NCBI GenBank assembly: GCA_050945855.1
Contig: JBMNTS010000002.1
Span: 1-64,000, forward strand
From: CAYSNP01 sp050945855
GTDB lineage: Bacteria; Bacillota; Clostridia; Christensenellales; DTU072
Length of the DNA: 64,000 nt
Direction of reading: 5' to 3'
How positions within the stretch are numbered: position 1 is the first letter of the stretch; every line of letters starts with the position of its first letter. Made by a program: the position numbers and the translations under genes. The notes beneath the pieces are model-generated. The model did no database searches, was not told the DNA's origin, and saw nothing but the letters and a program-made list of their open reading frames with translations. This document shows positions 52,419-61,510 of this stretch, piece by piece.

Positions 52419-53891
52419 ATGAACAATTTTAAAGCAAAGATTTCTTACGCTCTGGGTGATATTTACGGCGGAGCGGCATTTCTGGTTTTCAGTTTGCTTT
52501 ATATGAACTTTTTGGTGCTGGTAGAGGGTTTGCCGGTAGTGGCTGCTTCCACGGTAATTTTTATCGGCAAACTGTGGGACGCTGTTACAGACCCCATGAT
52601 GGGCAATATTTCGGATAAAACGCGCACAAGGTTCGGGCGGCGCAGATTTTATTTTCTGTTTGGCATAATTCCCGTTTTTCTGTCCTTTGTTATGCTGTTT
52701 TATTCCTTCGGTATTGCCGACGTCAACGCGAAAATAGCTTATCATACTTTCGCGTATATGTTTTTCGGCACCGCTTTTACCATAGTTATGGTGCCTTACA
52801 ACGCCATTCTTTCGGAAATGACTTCGGACTACAACGAAAGGACCGCCTTTACCACGATAAGAATGCTTATGTCCGGCGCCGCGTCGCTGGTTGCCGCTAT
52901 TGTGCCCAGCATGATTATCAAGAGCATAGGCGGCGAAATCAACGGTCCCGACCAAAAAACCGGGTATCTGGTAATGGCGATAGCCATGGCCGTTATTTTC
53001 GGTCTGTGCTGGCTGTTTACTTTCCTTGGCACTTGGGAAAGGTCGGATCTGATGGCTCCCGCGGGTATGACCTTAAAGAAATGGCTGTCCGTTTTCAAAA
53101 ACAAGTCCTACCGGATTTTTATAGTTATTTTTATCAGCTTTCAGGTGGCGGTGGATCTGATGCTCGCTCTGTTTATCTTTTACGTTGACATCGTGGTGCT
53201 CAAATATCAAAGCTATGAGACCATTATCGGAGTGCTGCTTGTTTGCTCCCTGATCTTTATGGTTTTGCAAGGGGCAATAGCAAAAAAATGGGGTAAGGCG
53301 TCTCCGCTGTTTTTCGGCATGCCTATCTGGATAATTTCTTCCGTTGCCTTTATTTTTGTGGATACCACCACGCCGGTTATGGTGCTGTGCGGACTGGCGG
53401 CCCTCATTGCCATCGGCTCTTCCGCGGGCAATCTGTCCACCTGGTCCATGCTGACGGATATCTACGACGTGGACGAGATAATGACGGGTGAGCGCAGAGA
53501 GGGCATATACAGCGGCTTTACCACCTTTTCGCGCAAATTCGCCAGCGGCTTTGCGGTATTGATACTGGGCGTAGGACTAAAAGCGATGGGGTTTGACCAA
53601 AACGAGTACAATCTCTTAAAGAGCAATATGGATAGTTTCGACCCCGCCACATACGCTCAATCCTCTATCGTAAACGGCATTAAATGGATGTTTGTCATTA
53701 TACCCATAGTTTTATTGACTATTACCTTGCTGTTTGCGACAAAATACAAACTCAACAACAAGCGGTTCAATTCGGTGTTAAAAGGCATTTCCGCTTATAA
53801 AGAGGAGGGCAACCTTGCGGGACTTAACAATGAGGAACTGTTGGATATACAGACCGTTACGGGCAAGTTTATAAAAGATTTGCGCAAATAG
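52419..53891 (+). CDS. GPH family (melibiose-type) sugar:cation symporter
   Basis: 490 residues from ATG 52419, after GGAGAGGG; an in-frame ATG 60 bases earlier overlaps the promoter. Twelve membrane helices. Family markers: SYALGDIYGGAAF, the WDAVTDPMMGNISDKTRTRFGRRRFYFLFG loop block (shown in part), and SMLTDIYDVDEIMTGERREGIYSG in the second half. Imports a glycoside or related compound with Na+ or H+; no glycosidase lies nearby to name the substrate. Followed by a terminator. Confidence 0.93.
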   Translation: MNNFKAKISYALGDIYGGAAFLVFSLLYMNFLVLVEGLPVVAASTVIFIGKLWDAVTDPMMGNISDKTRTRFGRRRFYFLFGIIPVFLSFVMLFYSFGIADVNAKIAYHTFAYMFFGTAFTIVMVPYNAILSEMTSDYNERTAFTTIRMLMSGAASLVAAIVPSMIIKSIGGEINGPDQKTGYLVMAIAMAVIFGLCWLFTFLGTWERSDLMAPAGMTLKKWLSVFKNKSYRIFIVIFISFQVAVDLMLALFIFYVDIVVLKYQSYETIIGVLLVCSLIFMVLQGAIAKKWGKASPLFFGMPIWIISSVAFIFVDTTTPVMVLCGLAALIAIGSSAGNLSTWSMLTDIYDVDEIMTGERREGIYSGFTTFSRKFASGFAVLILGVGLKAMGFDQNEYNLLKSNMDSFDPATYAQSSIVNGIKWMFVIIPIVLLTITLLFATKYKLNNKRFNSVLKGISAYKEEGNLAGLNNEELLDIQTVTGKFIKDLRK

Positions 53892-53917
53892 CTTTTTTGA
53901 TTTTATATTCTTGGAAC

Positions 53918-53953
53918 AAAACGCCTTGGGGCAAACGCTTTAAGGCGTTTTTA
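53918..53953 (+). terminator. Rho-independent terminator after the GPH symporter
   Basis: Stem AAAACGCCTT / AAGGCGTTTT with T run, 27 bases after the stop; the loop carries a second partial repeat (AACGCTTT). Confidence 0.8.
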
Positions 53954-53988
53954 ATGTATAAAAAACCTTTTATCGGCATACTAACATT

Positions 53989-54645
53989 ATGTTAGTAAAC
54001 GCTATCAGGGCAGTTATTATTTATTCCCTTCTGATAATGGGCTTCCGCCTTATGGGCAAAAGGCAAATCGGGGAGTTTCAGCCTTTTGAGTTTATCATTA
54101 CTCTTATGATAGCGGAGCTTGCTTCCGTGCCGATGACGGATATTTCCATACCCATCATTTACGGCCTGGTGCCTATATTTGTGATTTTTGTTATGCACCA
54201 CGCCATTACGCTTATCGGCAACAAATGGCAGGGCTTTAGAAAAACGGTCAACGGGTCGCCGCAGATAGTGATTAACGCGGACGGAATTGACAGCGCGATG
54301 CTCAAAAAGCTGAATATGAACGTAAACGACTTGCTGGAAGCAATAAGAGGACAAGGCTACTTCAGCATTGAGGAAGTAAAATACGCGATTGTGGAAACCA
54401 ACGGCAAAGTAAGCGTGCTGCCCAACAGCGACGCTAATCCCCCTTCGGGCATTCCCATTACGCTTATAGTCAATTCCCAATACATTGAGGATAATTTCGC
54501 CCTTGCCAACGTAGATAAAAATGCGGTGGAAAGCATACTCGCCAAAAGCAATCTTACCTTGAAAAACGTATTGCTGATGAGCAAAAAGGACAACGGCTTT
54601 TTCCTGCAGCCTTACGGGGAAAAGTACTTTACGATAGGGGGATGA
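53989..54645 (+). CDS. DUF421 (YetF-type) membrane protein
   Basis: 218 residues. Three N-terminal helices (RAVIIYSLLIMGFRLMGKRQ opens the family signature KRQIGEFQPFEFIITLMIAELAS) and a soluble DUF421 domain in the cytoplasm-facing second half (NGSPQIVINADG, then LLEAIRGQGYFSIEEVKYAIVETNG). YetF-type proteins are widespread in spore formers and linked in some species to spore germination or lipid A-free envelope functions, but no activity is established here. One base before the DUF4363 gene, a common clostridial pair. Confidence 0.9.
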   Translation: MLVNAIRAVIIYSLLIMGFRLMGKRQIGEFQPFEFIITLMIAELASVPMTDISIPIIYGLVPIFVIFVMHHAITLIGNKWQGFRKTVNGSPQIVINADGIDSAMLKKLNMNVNDLLEAIRGQGYFSIEEVKYAIVETNGKVSVLPNSDANPPSGIPITLIVNSQYIEDNFALANVDKNAVESILAKSNLTLKNVLLMSKKDNGFFLQPYGEKYFTIGG

Positions 54646-54646
54646 A

Positions 54647-55009
54647 ATGGTAAGAAACATCGCCGCTATAGTCGCGGTAGTGATAATAGTAGCGGGGGGA
54701 ATAGCCTTAGAAATCTATATGGAGCACACTCTGGATAAGCTGGAGGAGCATATCACGGCTATAGAAAAGGACGGACAATTTTCTTTGGAAAAGGCTGAGC
54801 AAGCCATGGATTGGTGGGATAAAAAGACCAAAATACTCGCTATGTTTATATCCCACGACCCTTTGCACGAGATTGACGATTACCTTGCGGAAATCAAGGG
54901 CGCGATAATATTTGACCCGCAGTCCGCGCGCCCCGCTCTGGAAAAAGCGTTGTCCGCAAAAGATAATATGCTGGATCAGCATAAACTGTCTTTTTCCAAC
55001 ATTTTTTAA
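54647..55009 (+). CDS. DUF4363-type membrane-anchored protein
   Basis: 120 residues: one N-terminal helix (about 4-22) and a helical extracytoplasmic domain with the WWDKKTKILAMFISHDPLHEID block typical of DUF4363. Follows the DUF421 gene after a 1-base gap with AGGGGG site, so the two are almost certainly produced together and may form a complex. Function unknown. Confidence 0.85.
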   Translation: MVRNIAAIVAVVIIVAGGIALEIYMEHTLDKLEEHITAIEKDGQFSLEKAEQAMDWWDKKTKILAMFISHDPLHEIDDYLAEIKGAIIFDPQSARPALEKALSAKDNMLDQHKLSFSNIF

Positions 55010-55057
55010 GCAAAAACCAATTCGGCATTATATATTAGCCTTTTAACCAAAGAGCTA

Positions 55058-55086
55058 TTGATTTTGGCGTACGGGTATGTTATACT
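55058..55086 (+). promoter_or_regulatory. Sigma-A-type promoter of the InlB-repeat lipoprotein gene
   Basis: TTGATT (55058-55063), 17-base spacer, TATACT (55081-55086), 33 bases before ATG; GGAG lies 6 bases before the start. Confidence 0.7.
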
Positions 55087-55119
55087 GTTATATGTAATCC
55101 TATAATATGTGGAGTTATT

Positions 55120-55863
55120 ATGAAAAAAACGTATTCCATTTTCATATTGATAATTGTATTAGTTCTGGCGGCGTTATCGCTTGCGGGTTGTTCTCCCGAG
55201 CCTAAAACCATAAAAGAAATATACATAGTCAGCTCCGTAGGTCAGGATGTTCAGATAGGCGATTTCGATATCGCCAATTATCGCATCAGATTGATAATGA
55301 CGGACGGCACGGATAAATACGTTACCGTAAAGCCCAATATGATAGTCACCGACCTTGCCGTTTTTGAGGAGCTTGGCGCGCATACTCTTACTTTAATTTA
55401 CAACAACACCACCCTTTTGTATCCGATCAACATCGTGGAGAGAATGTTTGAGGTCACCTTTGAGGTAAACGGCGGAAGCGCGCTTGCCCCCAGAGCGACG
55501 GCTAAGCTTATGGAGCGGCCTTTGACCTCTAAAGAGGGTTATAAGTTTGCGGGCTGGTACGATAACGAAAATTTTGAAGGCTCTCAAATTCTCTTCCCCT
55601 TAAGCGTAACCGAGGACAGGACTTTATACGCCCGCTGGGTAGAAGATTTTGTATCCGTTTATCAGGTAACCTTTGATTATAATTACGACGAGGCAATACT
55701 GTATACCCCGCAGCTGATTCCGCAGGGAGAAAAAGTGATAGCCCCCACATTTTTGACCAGAGAGGGCTATACGATTTCCGGCTGGTATCTTGACAATACC
55801 TTATGGGATTTTGAGGAAGACACCGTAAGCGGCAACATTACCCTTCTTGCGATGTGGGATTAA
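55120..55863 (+). CDS. Small lipoprotein with one Ig-like and two InlB B-repeat domains
   Basis: 247 residues. Signal peptide with lipobox LAGC, Cys24. Residues about 30-105 form an Ig-like (Big_3-type) domain of the kind repeated at the start of the 3412-residue protein. Two InlB B-type repeats follow: about 108-165 (ending GYKFAGWYDNENF ... LYARW) and about 175-247 (GYTISGWYLDN ... LLAMW). Surface-exposed; ligand unknown. Its TAA stop shares bases with the stop of the converging asparagine-synthase-like gene (TTAA). Confidence 0.9.
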   Translation: MKKTYSIFILIIVLVLAALSLAGCSPEPKTIKEIYIVSSVGQDVQIGDFDIANYRIRLIMTDGTDKYVTVKPNMIVTDLAVFEELGAHTLTLIYNNTTLLYPINIVERMFEVTFEVNGGSALAPRATAKLMERPLTSKEGYKFAGWYDNENFEGSQILFPLSVTEDRTLYARWVEDFVSVYQVTFDYNYDEAILYTPQLIPQGEKVIAPTFLTREGYTISGWYLDNTLWDFEEDTVSGNITLLAMWD

Positions 55864-57674
55864 GCATTGTCAAAAAGGCAATGTATCTGCAGCAAATGAC
55901 CGTATAATTGCGGGGCCGCCATAAGCTGCCCGAACCACGGCAAGCCGTAATCGGAGGGGCTGCTCATCAATATCTTAAGTTTTTCCATATCGACAGCGTC
56001 TTTGAGGATGCTGTCTTTTTTTAGCGTTTCCTTAAGCATTTCCTTGATAACCGCCTCGTATTTCGGGTTGAAAGTTTTAGGATATGGGCTCTTTTTACGG
56101 TTGATAACCGCTTCCGGCAATTCGCCCGACACAGCTTTCCGGAGCATGCCCTTTTCTCTGTTGCCCAGCAGTAATATCTCGGGCGGAATATTGTATACAT
56201 ACTGCGCTATATCCGGAGTGCAAAACGGCACTCTGACCTCAAGGTGCGAAAACATGCTCATTGCGTTAGAGCGCTCCAGCAATGTCGCCATAAACCAGTA
56301 CAGGTTGAGATACTGCAATCTCCTGAACCGCGCGGTCCTCTCGTCCGCATTATCTGGCAAGGGCGCTTTGGCGGCAGCCTCAGCAAATCGCTCCTGCACG
56401 TATTGGTCAATTTTATATTTCTTCTTAAAATCGTCTTTTAAAATATAAGAGCGGATATTGTCCTGCTTCATCCACGGAAAAGTGGACAGGCTTTCGTTTT
56501 TCATATACCACGGATAACCGCAAAAGATTTCGTCCGCGCATTCTCCCGAAAGGGCTACCTTGTGAGAGCGCGCTATTTCCTTGCAAAATAACAGTAGAGA
56601 GCCGTCCACGTCCGCCATGCCCGGCAAGTCACGCGCAAAGGCCGCCTCAATTACGCTTTGCGCAAGTTTTGCGCCGCTGTCCGCGATGTAGGATTGATGA
56701 ATGCTCTTGCAATAATCGGACATAAGCAGAATAAAGGCGGCGTCCGAATCGGGCTGGTATGCCGTGCGCTCAAAATATTTGTCGTTGCCCTCGTAATCTA
56801 TGGAAAAGGTGGACAGCCTGTCTCCGCTTTGCTCCAGTTTTTTGGCGGCGACGGCGGCTATAATGCTGCTGTCCAGCCCGCCGCTCAATAGGGCGCAGCC
56901 CTCAGGCGTTACCTGACTTTCTATGGAATCCAGCACCAGCGCTCTTACCTTTTCGACAGTGTCCTCCGCGCTGTCCTTATGCTCGCGCGCCTCCAGCCTC
57001 CAGTATTCCCTCCGTTTTAATCCGTCCGCACTGAAAATCGCGTATTCTGCCGGGAGCAACTCTCCAATGCCTTTATAGATACATTCCCCCGCCGTTCTGC
57101 AAGGCGCAAGCCCGAATATCTCCGCGTATCCCACCTCGCTTATTTCCTTATTGATTCCCGCCGCGAAAAGCCCTTTTATTTCGCTGGAAAATATAAGGCT
57201 GTCCCATTTTCGGGCGTAAAATAAAGCTTTTATCCCCAGATGGTCTCTGGCTAAAATAAATTGCCTGTTTTCTTTGTCATAAATAACAAACGCGAAATTC
57301 CCGCTTAATTCCTTAACGCATTCCACGCCCCGGGCATAATATAACAACAAAATTGCCTCGGCGTCGGATTCCGCTTGCCGCAGGCCGGATTTGGCTATTT
57401 CAAAATCCAGTTTATCTCTGTTGAATAATATCCCGTCCAATACTATCGCGTACTCTCTGCCGCCTATAGACAGCTTAACGGAGCACTCCTGCAAAGCGTC
57501 CTCCGCCGTGCTAAGCCCCGCCTGTCCCATCAGCGCGTAATCCTCAATATACGCGCCGGTATAATCCGGCCCCCTGTGCCTGACCGATTGCAGCATATTG
57601 TATACGCAATAAATATTTTCTGTCTTTTTTCCTATTTTTTCCTTTGCGTTTATAATTCCTGTTATAGCGCTCAT
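55860..57674 (-). CDS. AsnB-like asparagine synthetase without the glutaminase Cys
   Basis: 604 residues. Glutamine-dependent AsnB begins MCGI, with Cys2 as glutaminase nucleophile; here it begins MSAITGI, with no Cys near the N-terminus. Other parts of the glutaminase fold remain (RHRGPD 32-37, ESDAE near 102-106, RDHLGIKALFY). The synthetase domain is intact: SGGLDSSII (264-272), LSGECADEIFCGYPWY and HLEVRVPF. It may therefore use free ammonia, or act on another carboxylate, as sporulation- or wall-linked AsnB relatives do. GGAGG precedes the start. Divergent from dpaA across 102 bases. Confidence 0.87.
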   Translation of the reverse strand: MSAITGIINAKEKIGKKTENIYCVYNMLQSVRHRGPDYTGAYIEDYALMGQAGLSTAEDALQECSVKLSIGGREYAIVLDGILFNRDKLDFEIAKSGLRQAESDAEAILLLYYARGVECVKELSGNFAFVIYDKENRQFILARDHLGIKALFYARKWDSLIFSSEIKGLFAAGINKEISEVGYAEIFGLAPCRTAGECIYKGIGELLPAEYAIFSADGLKRREYWRLEAREHKDSAEDTVEKVRALVLDSIESQVTPEGCALLSGGLDSSIIAAVAAKKLEQSGDRLSTFSIDYEGNDKYFERTAYQPDSDAAFILLMSDYCKSIHQSYIADSGAKLAQSVIEAAFARDLPGMADVDGSLLLFCKEIARSHKVALSGECADEIFCGYPWYMKNESLSTFPWMKQDNIRSYILKDDFKKKYKIDQYVQERFAEAAAKAPLPDNADERTARFRRLQYLNLYWFMATLLERSNAMSMFSHLEVRVPFCTPDIAQYVYNIPPEILLLGNREKGMLRKAVSGELPEAVINRKKSPYPKTFNPKYEAVIKEMLKETLKKDSILKDAVDMEKLKILMSSPSDYGLPWFGQLMAAPQLYGHLLQIHCLFDNA

Positions 57675-57714
57675 TTAATTTTCCTCCGTAGTTTATTCTA
57701 TGGCTGCGCAATTC

Positions 57715-57742
57715 ACCACGTGAAAGATAATCTCATAGTATG
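57715..57742 (+). promoter_or_regulatory. Possible sporulation (sigma-K-like) promoter of dpaAB
   Basis: AC at 57715, 17 bases, then CATAGTATG (57734-57742), close to the Bacillus sigma-K pattern AC-N17-CATANNNTA with one mismatch. In Bacillus dpaAB is sigma-K-dependent. Weak evidence from position and spacing alone. Confidence 0.3.
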
Positions 57743-57776
57743 TAATAAATTAATCAAAAAAATCGAGGTCGAAGCA

Positions 57777-58532
57777 ATGGCTTACAGGTATATGATTTTA
57801 GGAGGAGATAAAAGGAGTTACTACCTTAAAAGTATATTACAAAATGATAATAATATTGTTTATGATTTTATATACAATCCGAATTTTCATGAGGCGGCAA
57901 GCTGCCTTGGCAAGATAGATTACCTGATACTGCCCATACCCTGCACACGGGACGGGGAGTACATAACCAACACCAATCTCCGCTTTTGCGACATTTTGCC
58001 CCTTGTGGGCAACGCGGGAGTCTTTTTGGGTTGCAAGGAAAGGATAAATTTTGATTTTGACGCCTATAAAGTTTACGATTTAGGCGAAAGCGAAACCTTT
58101 AAGCGCAAGAACGCCATACTCACTGTGGAAGGCGTGCTGGCTCTCACCATAAAAAACACTTTGTTTTCCATTCACGGCTCCGTGATTCTGGTGGCGGGGT
58201 ACGGCAGAGTGGGCTCTTACCTTGTCAAGCAATTAAAGAGTCTGGGCGCGAAGGTTTACGTTGTGGAAAGGGACGCATCCAAAACTTCCAAGCTTAAAGG
58301 GGTATACGTCGCAAAAAGCGTGGATGAGCTGCCCGGCGATGTTAATTTTGATTTAATCTACAATACGGTAAATGAAAATATACTGGATAAGTACTCCTAC
58401 ACTACAATATTTGACCTTGCCAACGTGTTATGCGGTTACAATATTGTATCAACAAAATCCCTGCCTGCCATTTATTCCGCCTATTCTTCCGCCAAAATCG
58501 TTGCAGAATGCATATATTCGTTTATTAAATGA
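57777..58532 (+). CDS. dpaA: Dipicolinate synthase subunit A
   Basis: 251 residues from ATG 57777, 7 bases after GAGG; the frame is open upstream but lacks support there. With DpaB it turns dihydrodipicolinate into dipicolinic acid in the mother cell; DPA with Ca2+ fills the spore core. Seen: N-terminal LGGDKRSYYL, and the central NAD-binding Rossmann motif VAGYGRVGSYLVKQLKSLGAKV. Shorter than Bacillus SpoVFA (about 297). Followed by dpaB after 9 bases. Best evidence in the window for spore formation. Confidence 0.94.
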   Translation: MAYRYMILGGDKRSYYLKSILQNDNNIVYDFIYNPNFHEAASCLGKIDYLILPIPCTRDGEYITNTNLRFCDILPLVGNAGVFLGCKERINFDFDAYKVYDLGESETFKRKNAILTVEGVLALTIKNTLFSIHGSVILVAGYGRVGSYLVKQLKSLGAKVYVVERDASKTSKLKGVYVAKSVDELPGDVNFDLIYNTVNENILDKYSYTTIFDLANVLCGYNIVSTKSLPAIYSAYSSAKIVAECIYSFIK

Positions 58533-58541
58533 GGTAGAATT

Positions 58542-59123
58542 ATGGATGTAAAAAATAAAGTAATCGGCTTTGCCCTTACCGGCTCCTTCTGTACGCTTGA
58601 GAAAGCCGTGGCGCAAATAAAAAAGCTGACGGACGCGGGCGCGGAAGTAATCCCTATGGCTACGGAAAGCGTGCTGACCACGGATACGCGTTTCGGCAAA
58701 GCCGCCGATTGGATAGAAAGCATTGAGAGTATCACCAATAAAAAGATATGGAGCAGTATAACTCAGACGGAGCCTATAGGCCCTCAGTCCCTATTGGATA
58801 TTCTTATTGTAGCCCCTTGCACCGGCAATACTCTTGCAAAAATCGCTCTGGGAATTACGGACAACGCGGTTATGCTGGCGATTAAAGCGCAACTGAGAAA
58901 CAGCAAGCCCGTGCTGATTGCCGTTTCCACAAACGACGGGCTGGCGAACAACGCCAAAAACATCGGCGCTCTGCAGGCGAAAAGAGATATCTTCTTTGTG
59001 CCTTACACGCAGGACGACCCCATAAAAAAGCCCAATTCCCTGGTTGCCGTAATGGACGCGCTGTTGCCTGCCGCAGAATGCGCGCTGGAGCATAAGCAGT
59101 TGCAGCCTATGCTTTACAAATAA
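58542..59123 (+). CDS. dpaB: Dipicolinate synthase subunit B
   Basis: 193 residues, flavoprotein-like fold (HFCD family). Seen: GFALTGSFCTLEKAV, the VAPCTGNTLAKIALGITDNAV block (shown in part as VAPCTGNTLAKIA), and STNDGLANNAKNIG. Partner of DpaA in dipicolinate synthesis; the pair overlaps in order and spacing with Bacillus spoVFAB. The stop is 12 bases from the stop of converging metH; no terminator was recognised between them. Confidence 0.95.
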   Translation: MDVKNKVIGFALTGSFCTLEKAVAQIKKLTDAGAEVIPMATESVLTTDTRFGKAADWIESIESITNKKIWSSITQTEPIGPQSLLDILIVAPCTGNTLAKIALGITDNAVMLAIKAQLRNSKPVLIAVSTNDGLANNAKNIGALQAKRDIFFVPYTQDDPIKKPNSLVAVMDALLPAAECALEHKQLQPMLYK

Positions 59124-59135
59124 CGGGCAAAAATA

Positions 59136-61493
59136 TCAGACCTTTTTGCCCTCTTTGAGCTTTGCAAGCACGCCGATTGCGGCTTGCGGATTTTTGCAAT
59201 AAAAAATACCGTCTCCCAGAGAGCGGGCAAACTCCTCGCTTAGCACCGCGCCTCCCACCAATATGGTAAGAGAGGGATATACCGCCCTGACCTGCTGTAT
59301 TGTTTTTTTCATATTGTTCATTGTGGTGGTCATTAGAGCGGACAGCCCAAGGTAAGATGGGCGGTATTTTTCTATCGCGGACAGAATGTCGCTTACGGGC
59401 ACATCCTTGCCTAAGTCAATAATATGGTATCCGTAATTGCTTATCACCACTTTGGCGATATTTTTGCCTATATCGTGAATATCCCCTTCCACGGTGGCGA
59501 CAAGCATAACCTGCCCGTCCGCCTGCACAAAATTCTTTTCCTTTATCAGATTGAGCATTGCGCTCGCCGCGTCCGCTCCCGCTATAAGCTGAGGCAAAAA
59601 TATGCTTTTTTTGTCAAACCTTTCGCCCAATTCGTTGAGGGCGGGGATAATATGCTCGTTAATGACCGTATTGAAATCGCTTTTCTGCAATTCTTTTTTG
59701 ACCAACGCCAACCCTATTTTGCCCTGCCCCTGCAGGATGCATTCATAAATGCCGATAGCGTTCTTATCCCGTTTTTCCTGGGGCAAACCCTGATATTTAT
59801 TAATATATTTCTGCCAGTTTTTATCCCCGCCCATAAGCCCTTCGTAAGCGTAAGGGTCAAGTTCGGGAGACAGTTTGGGATTGACTATGGCAAAGTCCAG
59901 GCCTTCCTCCAGCGCCATAGCGTAAAAGGTCGCGTTGATAATCTCTCTGCAGCATAATCCGAAAGAAATGTTGCTTAGTCCTATTACCGTTTTTACGCCC
60001 AGCTCGCTTTTTAACAATCTTAACGTTTTTAAGGTAGTGGCTGCCGCGTCCTTGTCCGCGCTTGCCGCCATGGTTAGCCCGTCCGCGATAATCCGCTCTT
60101 TGGGGATGCCGTATTCGGCCGCTTTATTAAGAATAAGACCTGCCTTTTCCGCCCTGCCTTCCGCGGACGCGGGTATGCCGCCCTTATCCAGAGGCAATAC
60201 AATTAGATACGCTCCGTATTTTGCGGCAAGCGGAAGAATCCTGGACATCGAGTATTCGTCCGCGGTTACCGAATTGATTATAGCCACGCCGTTATATGCC
60301 CGCAAGGCCGCCTCTATAGCGTCCGGCGACGCGCTGTCTATCTGCAGCGGCGCGCGGCATACCGATTGAAGGGACTGGATAAGGCTTGTCAGCGTTTCTT
60401 TTTCGTCTATATTGGGCATGCCCACGTTGATATCCAGAATTTCCGCGCCCTCTTCCACCTGCTGCGCGCATATATCAAAGATAGCGTCAAAATCGTTTTC
60501 CGCAATAGCTTTTTGCAGCAGCGGCTTGCCGGTAGGGTTGACACGCTCCCCAATTTTGATATGCCTGTCAAAATCCACGCATTGGAAAGCGGAACATACG
60601 CCGTCCGCTCTGTTATTAAAAAGCACGCTTCTTGCTACCGAAGTGCGCGCGACAAGTTCCCTGATATAATCGGGGGTGGTGCCGCAGCATCCGCCCAGCA
60701 TGCCTATGCCTTTGTCCGCTATCTTTTCCATATAGCCGCAAAACTCCTCGGGGCCTATGGAATAGTACGCCCTGCCCTCTTTCAGCTCGGGCAAGCCCGC
60801 GTTGGGCTTAATAAATATGGGCTTGTAGGCGTATTTTATAAGTTCCTCGGCAAGAGGCTCCATTTTGTCCGGACCTATGGAGCAGTTGATGCCTATCGCG
60901 TCCGCTCCCATAGCCTGCATGGTAAGCGCAAAAGCCTTGATATGGGTGCCGAAAAACGAGCGTTTGTTCTCCTCAAAAGTCATACTGCAGAAAATCGGGA
61001 AATCGGTGTTCTCTCTGAAAGCCAGATACGCCGCGCGCATTTCCGCAAGGTCGGCAATGGTTTCAATAACTACGCAATCCAAATTTTTGTCTCTGATTAT
61101 CCGGGCTTGCTCGGCAAAATACTCGTAAGCCTGCTCCCAATTCATATCCGAATAAGGATAAATCATTTTGCCCAAAGGACCGACGTCGTAAGCCACATAT
61201 GCCCCGAAAGGCCGGGCGGCGCGCGTTGCGTTCTCCACCGCCGCGGTAATGATGGCGGATAAATCCTCCTGCTTTTGCTTGATGGAGTTGGCGCCGAAGG
61301 TATTGGTATAAATGAGCTTGCTTCCCGTCTGCAGATATTGAGTGTGAATATCCTCAATTACCTCGGGGTGGGTAAGGTTTAACCGCTCCGCCTCCGCCGT
61401 GTCAAAGCCCCGCTCTATAAGCATACTGCCCATCGCGCCGTCAAAATACAATCTGTTGTCTTTTATATAATCAAGTAATGCGGGTCTGTTCAT
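59136..61493 (-). CDS. metH: Cobalamin-dependent methionine synthase, short form
   Basis: 785 residues from ATG 61493 (GAGGTG upstream). Transfers the methyl of methyl-THF to homocysteine through B12. Order: homocysteine domain (about 1-290; DGAMGSMLIERG, GINCS, and GGCCGT with the zinc cysteines near 268-270), pterin-binding domain (about 300-560; GERVNPTG, DINVG), and B12 cap/binding domain (about 570-785; base-on His673 in GDIHDIGKNI, LGLSALMTTTM, VGGAVLSEEF). The AdoMet/flavodoxin reactivation domain of E. coli MetH is absent, as is usual in clostridia. 17 bases after metF. Confidence 0.95.
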   Translation of the reverse strand: MNRPALLDYIKDNRLYFDGAMGSMLIERGFDTAEAERLNLTHPEVIEDIHTQYLQTGSKLIYTNTFGANSIKQKQEDLSAIITAAVENATRAARPFGAYVAYDVGPLGKMIYPYSDMNWEQAYEYFAEQARIIRDKNLDCVVIETIADLAEMRAAYLAFRENTDFPIFCSMTFEENKRSFFGTHIKAFALTMQAMGADAIGINCSIGPDKMEPLAEELIKYAYKPIFIKPNAGLPELKEGRAYYSIGPEEFCGYMEKIADKGIGMLGGCCGTTPDYIRELVARTSVARSVLFNNRADGVCSAFQCVDFDRHIKIGERVNPTGKPLLQKAIAENDFDAIFDICAQQVEEGAEILDINVGMPNIDEKETLTSLIQSLQSVCRAPLQIDSASPDAIEAALRAYNGVAIINSVTADEYSMSRILPLAAKYGAYLIVLPLDKGGIPASAEGRAEKAGLILNKAAEYGIPKERIIADGLTMAASADKDAAATTLKTLRLLKSELGVKTVIGLSNISFGLCCREIINATFYAMALEEGLDFAIVNPKLSPELDPYAYEGLMGGDKNWQKYINKYQGLPQEKRDKNAIGIYECILQGQGKIGLALVKKELQKSDFNTVINEHIIPALNELGERFDKKSIFLPQLIAGADAASAMLNLIKEKNFVQADGQVMLVATVEGDIHDIGKNIAKVVISNYGYHIIDLGKDVPVSDILSAIEKYRPSYLGLSALMTTTMNNMKKTIQQVRAVYPSLTILVGGAVLSEEFARSLGDGIFYCKNPQAAIGVLAKLKEGKKV

Positions 61494-61510
61494 ATTCACC
61501 TCAAAATCTG

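Noticed and set aside
60366..61262. Plus-strand open frame of 298 codons opposite metH
   Set aside because: Shadow of metH; composition rich in Arg/His/Cys/Tyr without fold, no promoter or ribosome site.
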